Position numbers and translations under genes: made by a program. From NCBI RefSeq assembly GCF_001429045.1, contig NZ_LMHY01000012.1, positions 538,695 through 602,694 of the forward strand: DNA of 64,000 nucleotides, read 5' to 3'. The notes beneath the pieces were generated by a model. It was given only the letters and a program-made list of their open reading frames with translations. It made no database searches and was not told where the DNA came from. Positions 53,741 through 63,229 of the stretch are shown here, one piece after another; position 1 is the first letter of the stretch, and every line of letters starts with the position of its first letter. The DNA comes from Pseudomonas sp. Root71 (GTDB taxonomy: Bacteria; Pseudomonadota; Gammaproteobacteria; Pseudomonadales; Pseudomonadaceae).

Positions 53741-54619
53741 ATGCGTATACGTCAGCTTGAGTGCTTCAGAACTCTGATGATTCACGGCACAATGACCCGA
53801 GCGGCAGAGCTGCTCAGAGTATCTCAGCCGGCTATAAGCACCACTATCGCGACCCTGGAACACGAAACGGGTTTGTCATTATTTGTCCGAAAAGGGGGGC
53901 GACTGCACCCGACACCGGAAGCTCGCCTGTTTTTTGTCGAAACTGAGAGAGCATTGGAGGCGGTAGAAAGAACAACGCGCATCGCAAAGGAAATTCGGAC
54001 GGGCAAACGAGGACATTTGGCTATCGCCGCTTATGCCAGTGTCTCCATTAACGTACTGCCGCGCTTGATCGCCAACTTCGCAAAAGAGCGTCCTGGCCTT
54101 CAGATAAAAATCATCACGCGCAATTCCCAGACGATACGCGAACTTATGTCCACGCAGCAATTTGATCTCGCCATTGCCGAACTGCCACTCGACTATCCGT
54201 CATCAAACATGGAGGTGATTTCATACGAATGCCAATGCATGATGCCGATGGATCATCCACTGTCCAAACTGGACGTCATTACACCCACCGACCTTGACGG
54301 TGTACCCTTTATATCGCTTTTTAAAGGTGACCCGATTTATCAGCAAATGGCCACTGCCTTTTCCGACTATGAGGCAGCTTGGAATGTAGTAGCTGAAACC
54401 GAGTTTTTCTCAACGGCCTGTGAGCTGGTGTGCTGCGGGATGGGGGTGGGCATCATCGACCCTGTCGTGAGCCTCCCGTTCACAAAGAATTTGGTGACGA
54501 AACCTTTCTTTCCGGCCATCAAGTACCAAATTGCGTTATTACTTCCAATCCAGGAAGAACCATCCCAGGTCGCTCTGGAGTTCATTACGGTGCTCAAGGA
54601 GATGCTCCGCGCGCCGTAA
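53741..54619 (+). CDS. LysR-family regulator (NocR/OccR-like)
   Basis: A 292-aa regulator. The helix-turn-helix region reads LECFRTLMIHGTMTRAAELLRVSQPAISTTIATLEHETGLSLFVRKGGRLHPT, with the substrate domain behind it (IAELPLDYPSSNMEVISYECQCMMPMDHPL). This branch often controls use of opines, arginine or related amino compounds. AGAGGTT precedes the ATG and the gene follows creatininase by about 50 bases on the same strand, so it may be read with the VOC-creatininase operon. Confidence 0.88.
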   Translation: MRIRQLECFRTLMIHGTMTRAAELLRVSQPAISTTIATLEHETGLSLFVRKGGRLHPTPEARLFFVETERALEAVERTTRIAKEIRTGKRGHLAIAAYASVSINVLPRLIANFAKERPGLQIKIITRNSQTIRELMSTQQFDLAIAELPLDYPSSNMEVISYECQCMMPMDHPLSKLDVITPTDLDGVPFISLFKGDPIYQQMATAFSDYEAAWNVVAETEFFSTACELVCCGMGVGIIDPVVSLPFTKNLVTKPFFPAIKYQIALLLPIQEEPSQVALEFITVLKEMLRAP

Positions 54620-54795
54620 CTTCCTTACCTTGAATGCTTACGAGTTTTCCATCGGATAGTGCTTGTAGGAATGCGTGCCTACAGCATTCACAAGTGCAGG
54701 ATGACAGTTGCGTATGGACAATACCTTGGGGCAGATTGGAGCGATTAGTAACAGTGACCGAACGGCAGCTTTTGGCCAAAAGTGTGTAAAAAGCT

Positions 54796-55230
54796 TCACC
54801 AAATTGAAGTGTGCGAGTCTATGTTAAATCTGAAATTCATCGGTACGTCAGCACATGTGGGTTTCGAGTAGATGCGCGATTTCCAGTCCGTTTTTGAGTA
54901 CCTGTCGCGCTCAAAAACGTTTTTACACAACCTCGGCCGGTTGTTGACCTTCGCCTGACGGTTGAACTGCCAGGCCTTTCCTAGACGATGAGCAAGTAAG
55001 TGCACGGTCAGCAGATAGTAGTAGCGCGTCGATTCAGCGTGCTGGTACACATGGTGATTTAGGAACCATGTGAGATGCTTTTTCTGCCAAGTCCATGGAT
55101 TGTCGCGTTGCCAGCGTTCAGCGATTGCTGTTTGGATAGCCTTCGCCTGACGAAGATGGCGTTGGCGTGTGGCATGCGCTCCGGTCAGGAAGCCCGCTAG
55201 GAAAAGCTCCATATCGAATGCCCTGCTCAT
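54796..55230 (-). CDS. Small basic partner of the neighbouring integrase, unknown function
   Basis: A 144-aa basic protein (MSRAFDMELFLAGFLTGAHATRQRHLRQAKAIQTAIAERW...TRYYYLLTVHLLAHRLGKAW). Its ATG overlaps the stop of the integrase gene by four bases (ATGA), so both are made together. Helical regions rich in Arg, Gln and His suggest DNA or protein binding. It belongs to a type regularly found behind this integrase class in pseudomonads, from memory of similar islands, but no function is known. Confidence 0.6.
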   Translation of the reverse strand: MSRAFDMELFLAGFLTGAHATRQRHLRQAKAIQTAIAERWQRDNPWTWQKKHLTWFLNHHVYQHAESTRYYYLLTVHLLAHRLGKAWQFNRQAKVNNRPRLCKNVFERDRYSKTDWKSRIYSKPTCADVPMNFRFNIDSHTSIW

Positions 55231-56207
55231 GCTCGACCACCAATGTAAGCCGACACTACGTCGATACGGCCGTGTCCGAGTTCATAGCTGATTTGCACTC
55301 GGGCCTCTTGATCGAGGCGTCGGTCGAGTTGCTGGCAATGGCCGCCATTGATAGGCGCGGGATGCTGGGTGATTTGCTCATAGCGTTCGCATGCAAAGGC
55401 CGCCCGTAATTCATGAAAGCCTTTGAGGTTGTGCATATGGAGGAGGTCTCGAATGGGACGGACGCTGCCCTGTATGAAATCCAGGTAGCTTTCGTGCGGG
55501 GCTAACAGGTTGTGGCTACCGTCAGGCGAGACCTTTTCGGCAAACCTCAGTGCGTCACGAATATGATCATTTACCGTAATCCAACGAGGTGCTGACGCGC
55601 CTGAACGGCCACCTTTGGTGCCATCCTGGATGTTGATCTTCCCGTATTGTTCGGACTCACGCTTCAGGCGCGGAAGGTCGGCCAAAATCGCCTCGCGTAA
55701 GCGCATACCGGTGGCTCGCGCTAACTGAGCGATGGCCGCGGCGCGTGCCTGCTGGTTTTCGCAAAGCACCTCTACGACCCGCTTCACCTGTTCGCGGTCT
55801 TGGCCTTGCGGCACAGAACGACGAACACTGGTGCGCCGCACTCCCAGCGCCTTGCTCGGACTCACGACTTTTACATACTGATCACCGCGAAGCGCGGCCA
55901 GGGTCCGGTTCACGCTGGACAATCGGTTTTGCGCAGTGGAGATGGCGAGTTCACCTTGTTCAACTTGCTGACGCAGATGTCCGGCGTAGTCCAGCAAGGT
56001 CTGCCAATTAATCTGCCGCGCATCGTTAAACCCCGGCCCTTCCTCCGACCGGCACCAGCGTACAAACGCCTGCCAGCGATCACTGTGCGCCTTGACCGTG
56101 CCGAAATGCCCGCTGCCAAATAGATCTTTCAGCGCTTGCGGCCCGGCATAACTCAATTGCCGACCATAGCCAAAATTGCGCCCGTCACGTTTACCTACCA
56201 GTGCCAT
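55227..56207 (-). CDS. Tyrosine recombinase, integrase-domain type
   Basis: A 326-aa recombinase. The N-terminal part (LKDLFGSGHFGTVKAHSDRWQAFVRWCRSEEG) is a SAM-like core-binding domain. The catalytic part has R in ATGMRLREAILADL, the HxxR in GFHELRAAFACERYEQ, H in YELGHGRID and the terminal tyrosine in VSAYIGGRA. GAGGAGTT stands before the ATG. It differs from the P4-type integrase at 57094, so the island has two recombinases; this one may serve an older or internal element. Coupled to the small gene at 54796. Confidence 0.85.
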   Translation of the reverse strand: MALVGKRDGRNFGYGRQLSYAGPQALKDLFGSGHFGTVKAHSDRWQAFVRWCRSEEGPGFNDARQINWQTLLDYAGHLRQQVEQGELAISTAQNRLSSVNRTLAALRGDQYVKVVSPSKALGVRRTSVRRSVPQGQDREQVKRVVEVLCENQQARAAAIAQLARATGMRLREAILADLPRLKRESEQYGKINIQDGTKGGRSGASAPRWITVNDHIRDALRFAEKVSPDGSHNLLAPHESYLDFIQGSVRPIRDLLHMHNLKGFHELRAAFACERYEQITQHPAPINGGHCQQLDRRLDQEARVQISYELGHGRIDVVSAYIGGRA

Positions 56208-56636
56208 GATCGAACTCCTCTCGAAGCCAAAACTATTGAAACCGTCCCCACGTCATCCCGCCAAGAATGTTCAGTGTTATCAGGGATCAAGGCCCCTGCG
56301 ACCTGTGAGGGTTGTCCTCTAACGCAGGACTGGCGGCTCCTTACGACCGGGAGCTTGGGCATCTCATGATCTGGCCTCCTGAACACTTCCGAGGAAGTGG
56401 GCGGGTGGAGGCTGCACTGGCTGACGAGACCTGCGCCGCGAGATCCTGAGTCGGGTGAAGGCAGTGAAGCGATGACCGGGGCATACCTGACTGTCAGTCA
56501 GGTGCAGTCCATTCCGTGGGCTGCGGCACCATCATCTGCATCGCTGTTGCGGGTAACTTCGGTGTTTGTCACGCCAATTGTCACGAGGGGAAATGCCGCA
56601 AAGCCTTGTACGAGTTGGGCTGCAGCAGTGGTAGGA

Positions 56637-56671
56637 GCGCCCGTCTCTTTCCGGAAGAAAGAGACGGGCGC
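56637..56671. repeat. Perfect 15-base inverted repeat
   Basis: GCGCCCGTCTCTTTC and its complement surround a five-base loop (CGGAA). No T run follows, so it may be a protein or recombinase site or an RNA hairpin. Confidence 0.75.
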
Positions 56672-57033
56672 AGGTTGGCGCAAGGAAATGGCCAAGCGGA
56701 TAGGTTGCTGCAGAGCAGCTATGAAAGGGAATGAATTGCCGCAGTGGGTACGCTGGTAAAAGTAGGCATCCATCACATCGCTGTGACTGTGCGAGCCGCC
56801 GGACGCTAATCGCACTTTGGGAGAACCACCACGGTGTGGCGTAGCCTTAAAGGTTCTGGCTACCTGGGTTGCTGTCAACGACAGCGCTTTGCCCGAACTT
56901 TTCTACGCCTGTGAAGAGTTCGGGTCAATGCTCGAATTTTTGGGAGTTCTGCGGCTGTGGATGAAATTATCCACTAATGGAAAACCGTGGTTTTCCACAG
57001 ATAGTTGCGTTGGCTTTAGATTTTTTAAGTGAG

Positions 57034-57076
57034 GTCCATGCAAGCAGGGCGGCTTTGCAGCCCTGCTTGCATGGAC
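57034..57076. terminator. Perfect 17-base hairpin behind the P4-type integrase gene
   Basis: GTCCATGCAAGCAGGGC and its complement pair around nine bases. It begins 18 bases beyond the integrase stop (minus strand). There is no T run on the minus strand, so it is a possible terminator or a recombination-related site. Confidence 0.5.
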
Positions 57077-57093
57077 CCGCGTGGACAAGCGGA

Positions 57094-58440
57094 TCACTGA
57101 GATATGAGGACCGAGCGCTTACTCAGTGCGCCACGTTTTGCTTTTAGGCGAGTGACATTCGCACCCGTCTGATTGGCGAATTCGCGTGGGCTGACATGCT
57201 TCTGCTGATTAGCCTCAAGGTAGCGACTCCACCAGTTCATGATCAGCCTGCGCTCCTCGATGAACTCGGCCTTGTGGATGTAAGCGGCGCGGACGCTGTT
57301 GCGTTCCTTGTGGCTCATCTGCCGCTCGATGGCTGTATCCATCCACAAGCCTGACTCGATTAGTGCGCTGCAGGCCATGGAACGAAACCCATGCCCACAG
57401 ATCTCGGATTTGGTGTCGTACCCCATCTTCCGAAGCGCGCTGTTCACCGTGTTTTCGGACATTGGTTTCCAAGATTTGGTATCGCCTGCGAACACCAAAT
57501 CAAATTTGCCTGTGATTGCGTGGATCTGCTCGAGTAGGGCGATCGCTTGCGGCGATAAGGGTACAAGATGGATATCGCCTGCGATCTTCGTACCCCTTGT
57601 GGAAAAGGGTACGCCTTCCAACGCTGGTCGCGTGTCGGGTATTTCCCAGACGCAACGTTTGAGGTCGAACTCGCTCCAGCGCGCGAAGCGCAGCTCGCTG
57701 GAGCGTACAAACACGTGCAGCGACAGCAAGACCGTCAGCCGGGTAAGTGCGCGGCCTTTATAGGTGTCGATCCGTTCCTGCAATTCAGGCAAGCGCGATA
57801 AGGATAAGGCGGGGCGGTGGACGACCCGCGAGGCTTTGATCGAGCCTACGAGGTCGTAAGCAGGGTTTACGGTGATAAGCCGGAGGCGCTTTGCCTCGCG
57901 CATGATGCTCTGCAGGTAGTTTTGTACCCTTAAAGCAACGTCTATCGTTCCGCGCTTCTTGATCACGTCCAAGGGCCGCATAAGGTCGTGGGTGTCGAGG
58001 TCGACAATGGCGCGAGCGCCGATCAGCGGGAAGAGGTGAGTTTTGAGGCGACTCATCACTGTCTTGGAATAGTCCGGTGCCCACTTGGCTGACATTTCCG
58101 TGTGCCAGCCGAGGGCAACGCTTTCAAAGGTGCGGCCTTTGATCAGAGCGTCCGTCTTGGCTTGGTTCTTGGCTCCTATAGGGTCAATGCCATCCGCCAG
58201 CATTCGCTTGACCTCCAAGCGCTTGCGGCGCGCATCCGCGAGGCCAACGATGGGATAGTTGCCGAATGAGGTCAGTCCTTCCCGGCCATCAGGTTTGACG
58301 TATCTGAGACGCCAGCCTTTTCGGCCATTGAGTTGGACTAGAAGGTAAAGGCCGTCGCCGTCGAAAAGCTTGTAGGCGCGGTCTGTGGGCTTGGCCGAAC
58401 GGCAAGCGGCGTCGGAGAGTGGAGCAGTAGTACGCGACAT
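57094..58440 (-). CDS. P4-type site-specific integrase of the tRNA-Asn island
   Basis: A 448-aa tyrosine recombinase. The N-terminal DUF4102-type arm domain is clear (LSDAACRSAKPTDRAYKLFDGDGLYLLVQLNGRKGWRLRYVKPDGREG...). The catalytic part has R in RSSELRFARW, the HGFRS block (HGFRSMACSALIESG), H in QMSHKERN and the active tyrosine in AAYIHKAEFIEERR. GGGAGT precedes the ATG at 58440. It reads away from tRNA-Asn, ~160 bases from its 3' end, which is the usual place for the enzyme that inserted the island at this tRNA. The upstream region is duplicated at the island's left edge. Confidence 0.93.
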   Translation of the reverse strand: MSRTTAPLSDAACRSAKPTDRAYKLFDGDGLYLLVQLNGRKGWRLRYVKPDGREGLTSFGNYPIVGLADARRKRLEVKRMLADGIDPIGAKNQAKTDALIKGRTFESVALGWHTEMSAKWAPDYSKTVMSRLKTHLFPLIGARAIVDLDTHDLMRPLDVIKKRGTIDVALRVQNYLQSIMREAKRLRLITVNPAYDLVGSIKASRVVHRPALSLSRLPELQERIDTYKGRALTRLTVLLSLHVFVRSSELRFARWSEFDLKRCVWEIPDTRPALEGVPFSTRGTKIAGDIHLVPLSPQAIALLEQIHAITGKFDLVFAGDTKSWKPMSENTVNSALRKMGYDTKSEICGHGFRSMACSALIESGLWMDTAIERQMSHKERNSVRAAYIHKAEFIEERRLIMNWWSRYLEANQQKHVSPREFANQTGANVTRLKAKRGALSKRSVLISQ

Positions 58441-58467
58441 AAGGGTACTCCCTTTTATCGAACTGAC

Positions 58468-58602
58468 CTTTATCCCAAACTCTACCCTTAAAATGGCTGG
58501 TATCCACCGGAATCCGACAGAACGCCAAAACGAAAAAACCCGCCAGAAGGCGGGTTTTTCGGGGGTTTCAGAGATTTTAAAAGCCTTCTCTGGAACCTTG
58601 TC

Positions 58603-58625
<23 letters not shown>
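58468..58625. repeat. Right boundary repeat of the tRNA-Asn island
   Basis: Partner of 41168-41329. The exact part (58586-58625) runs into the tRNA-Asn 3' end; the rest, including the terminator and the integrase leader, matches with some changes. The tRNA itself remains whole on this side. Confidence 0.88.
58532..58560 (-). terminator. Terminator of tRNA-Asn
   Basis: CCCGCC / GGCGGG stem with an AGAA loop and six T on the minus strand, about 45 bases beyond the tRNA 3' end. Confidence 0.9.
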
Positions 58626-58678
<53 letters not shown>

Positions 58679-58905
58679 ATGGCGCGTATCTTACTGATTC
58701 AAAAAGAGAAGTCAAGCATCGAATAACAATTGGCGCGAATCAGCGGGATGGGCGGTGGTTTGGTGGCGATTGACGGTTACCAGGATGGCCCCAGAGGTCT
58801 ACCATGGCCACCCGGAAGTGGTGACACGCGCTGCCGGCCATTCGCCGAAAAGGTACGCGCCATGAATCATTTGACCCTCACACCTCGATACCACGGGGTG
58901 CGCCG

Positions 58906-59136
58906 ATGAGCATCTCTCAGATCAGCCTGCCCAAAGGTGTCGGCCCCCACGCCGAAAAGTTGTTCGACGCCATCATCCAGGCCGGCACCGCTGAAGCATT
59001 GAACCGCGCTGGCGGCAAGGCCGAAGGCTTTGTCCTGGGCCTGGAAAGCACCAAAGCGATCAAGAGCCAGGTTGCGGAATCGCTGTATGTCGCCTACGAC
59101 GACGCTGCCACCCAGCGTGCGACCGAGCTGGCTTAA
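58906..59136 (+). CDS. Conserved small protein, unknown function
   Basis: A 76-aa protein of core-like codon use (MSISQISLPKGVGPHAEKLFDAIIQAGTAEALNRAGGKAEGFVLGLESTKAIKSQVAESLYVAYDDAATQRATELA). It is soluble and helical, and no family is recognised. It is convergent with the small membrane protein at 59133 and their stop codons overlap in TTAA. Confidence 0.65.
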   Translation: MSISQISLPKGVGPHAEKLFDAIIQAGTAEALNRAGGKAEGFVLGLESTKAIKSQVAESLYVAYDDAATQRATELA

Positions 59137-59342
59137 CCGCCGAAAGTAATCGTGGCAAGCATCAGCTTGGCGTAGAGCGCCGTGGCCCCCAATTGCACCA
59201 GCCACAGGGCCAGGCCGCCGAGAAACACACCGGCGGCCACTTGCATCACCAGGTTGTTGCCGCGTTTGGTCGGGACGCGGGGGGTGAAGTGATCCAGGTC
59301 ATCCAGATCATCGCGGTCGGCGCGCAGGTCATCGTTTTTCAT
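59133..59342 (-). CDS. Small membrane protein, unknown function
   Basis: A 69-aa protein with an acidic, Asp/Leu-rich N terminus (MKNDDLRADRDDLDDLDHFTPR) and one or two hydrophobic segments (NLVMQVAAGVFLGGLALWLVQLGATALYAKLML). The ATG at 59342 has GAGAA upstream. Its stop codon shares two bases with the stop of the convergent gene. A small inner-membrane protein is the best reading. Confidence 0.65.
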   Translation of the reverse strand: MKNDDLRADRDDLDDLDHFTPRVPTKRGNNLVMQVAAGVFLGGLALWLVQLGATALYAKLMLATITFGG

Positions 59343-59375
59343 TTGAGTTCTCGGGAATGCTTCGTACACAAATCC

Positions 59376-59465
59376 TGTGGGAGCGGGCTTGCTCGCGAAA
59401 GCGGTGGGTCAGGTTGTACAAGTATTGAATGTACTGCCGTCTTCGCGAGCAAGCCCGCTCCCACA
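59376..59465. repeat. REP inverted pair
   Basis: The same 24-base REP core as at 27169-27256, in head-to-head copies around a ~40-base spacer. Confidence 0.9.
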
Positions 59466-59525
59466 TTTTGACTTGTGTGGAGTTTAGAGGGCTGCGTCGT
59501 TGCGTTGAGAATTATCTGAAGCAAA

Positions 59526-59560
59526 TAAAAAAACGGGAAGCCACATGGCTTCCCGTTTTT
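59526..59560. terminator. Bidirectional terminator after the aromatic aminotransferase gene
   Basis: ACGGGAAGCC / GGCTTCCCGT forms a perfect stem flanked by A and T runs, 16 bases beyond the stop of the gene at 59576. Confidence 0.92.
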
Positions 59561-59575
59561 CATTTCAAGGCGTAA

Positions 59576-60772
59576 TCAGATGACCTGGACGATAGCGTCC
59601 GTCACAACCTTGATGTTGCTCTGGTTCAGCGCGGCCACGCAAATGCGGCCGGTGTCCAGGGCGTAGATGCCGAACTCGTTGCGCAGGCGGTGAACTTGCT
59701 CAACCGTCAGGCCGGAGTAGGAGAACATGCCGCACTGGCGACCGACGAAGCTGAAATCACGCTGAGGCGCTTTTTGTGCCAGCAGGTCGACCATCTGGGT
59801 GCGCATGCCACGAATGCGCAGGCGCATCTCGGCCAGCTCGGCTTCCCACTGGGCGCGCAGTTCCGGGCTGTTCAGTACTGCAGCGACAACGCTGGCACCG
59901 TGGGTCGGCGGGTTGGAGTAGTTGGTGCGGATCACACGTTTGACTTGCGACAACACGCGCGCGCTTTCTTCTTTCGATTCGCTGACGATCGACAGGGCCC
60001 CAACGCGCTCGCCGTACAGCGAGAACGACTTGGAGAACGAGCTGGAAGCGAAGAAAGTCAGGCCCGATTCAGCAAACAGGCGCACGGCGGCGGCGTCTTC
60101 GTCGATGCCATCGCCAAAGCCCTGGTAGGCCATGTCGAGGAACGGCACGTGGCCTTTGGCTTTAACGACTTCCAGGACGTTCTTCCAGTCCGCCGGGCTC
60201 AGGTCCACGCCGGTCGGGTTGTGGCAGCAGGCGTGCAGCACAATGATCGAGCCGTTTGGCAGCGCGTTCAGGTCTTCCAGCATGCCGGTACGGTTCACGT
60301 CGTGGGTCGCGGCGTCGTAGTAACGGTAGTTCTGCACCGGGAAACCGGCGGTTTCGAACAGGGCGCGGTGGTTTTCCCAGCTCGGGTCGCTGATCGCCAC
60401 GACGGCGTTCGGCAACAGTTGCTTGAGGAAGTCGGCGCCGATTTTCAGTGCGCCAGTACCACCAACGGCCTGGGTGGTGATGACGCGGCCAGCGGCGATC
60501 AGCGGCGAGTCATTGCCGAACAGCAATTTCTGCACAGCCTGGTCGTAGGCAGCGATGCCGTCGATTGGCAGGTAGCCACGGGAAACGTGTTGAGCGGCGC
60601 GAATGGTTTCGGCTTCGACAACGGCGCGCAGGAGTGGAATTCGCCCCTCCTCGTTGCAGTAAACACCGACTCCCAGGTTGACTTTGTTGGTCCGGGTATC
60701 GGCGTTGAATGCTTCGTTGAGGCCCAGGATTGGATCGCGTGGTGCCATTTCGACAGCGGAGAACAGGCTCAT
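59576..60772 (-). CDS. tyrB: Aromatic amino acid aminotransferase (TyrB/PhhC class)
   Basis: Pyridoxal-phosphate enzyme that interconverts tyrosine, phenylalanine or aspartate and their keto acids. The 398-aa protein has the class I fold: NLGVGVYCNEEGRIPLL, the TTQAVGGTGALKIGADFL and ISDPSWENHRALFETAGF blocks, HACCHNPTGVD, DMAYQGFGDG, and SSSFSKSFSLYGERVG with the Schiff-base lysine. LRAQWEAELAEMRLRI and the short C terminus also match TyrB/AspC. It could equally serve phenylalanine breakdown. Own promoter is in the gap to uvrB and a strong terminator closes it. Confidence 0.92.
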   Translation of the reverse strand: MSLFSAVEMAPRDPILGLNEAFNADTRTNKVNLGVGVYCNEEGRIPLLRAVVEAETIRAAQHVSRGYLPIDGIAAYDQAVQKLLFGNDSPLIAAGRVITTQAVGGTGALKIGADFLKQLLPNAVVAISDPSWENHRALFETAGFPVQNYRYYDAATHDVNRTGMLEDLNALPNGSIIVLHACCHNPTGVDLSPADWKNVLEVVKAKGHVPFLDMAYQGFGDGIDEDAAAVRLFAESGLTFFASSSFSKSFSLYGERVGALSIVSESKEESARVLSQVKRVIRTNYSNPPTHGASVVAAVLNSPELRAQWEAELAEMRLRIRGMRTQMVDLLAQKAPQRDFSFVGRQCGMFSYSGLTVEQVHRLRNEFGIYALDTGRICVAALNQSNIKVVTDAIVQVI

Positions 60773-61105
60773 TATTGCGGCGGCTCTGAATGGAGTGTGG
60801 AGGGACGTGTCGCGCTCCAGCCGAATGCACTAGAGCGGTGCACAAACGGGGAGCTAGTATAGAGGCCATCGGCGATGGCTGGCGACAGGCGAATCAACAT
60901 TTCGGGTAAGTTTTTCCTATTATTTCTCGACCGGTAGTCGAATGGCGTCGGCAAAGGTTTTGCGCGATGTAGGACGTTTGCCTTGAAAGCGCTGGCAATC
61001 GGCTCCACATTGAGCACAATCCAGTTTTTTTCGGGCGACATCGGTCGTTTGCGGTCTTTCTCGTTCGTGCCGGTTTTACCGGCAAGAGTGATCCAGAGGT
61101 ATTTC
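60773..61105. promoter_or_regulatory. Divergent intergenic region, aminotransferase / uvrB
   Basis: 330 bases holding both promoters. I looked for a LexA box of the CTGT-N8-ACAG type before uvrB and did not see one. An open frame continues upstream of uvrB but shows no family features. Confidence 0.4.
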
Positions 61106-63121
<2,016 letters not shown>

Positions 63122-63131
63122 CACAAATTCT

Positions 63132-63213
63132 GTAGGAGCTGCCGAAGGCTGCGATCTTTTGATCTTGTTTTGAAAGGAGCAATCTAAAGATCGCAGCCTT
63201 CGGCAGCTCCTAC
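63132..63213. repeat. Inverted repeat pair, second repeat family
   Basis: A 28-base unit beginning GTAGGAGCTGCCGAAGGCTG and its exact complement flank a 26-base spacer. It is another common intergenic repeat of the genus, and it may end the convergent uvrB and MFS transcripts. Confidence 0.88.
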
Positions 63214-63229
63214 GGTAATTTGCGGTGAG

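Larger units (their letters stand above)
56208..57093. other. Intergenic region between two integrases, two long hairpins, no gene
   Basis: About 885 bases. Short open frames here lack family features. It contains the perfect hairpins at 56637-56671 and 57034-57076 and a smaller inverted repeat near 56980 (TGGAAAAC / GTTTTCCA). The promoter of the integrase at 55227 should be at the left end. Confidence 0.5.

Noticed and set aside
60773-61105. LexA box before uvrB
   Set aside because: No CTGT-N8-ACAG type palindrome was found by eye in this gap.
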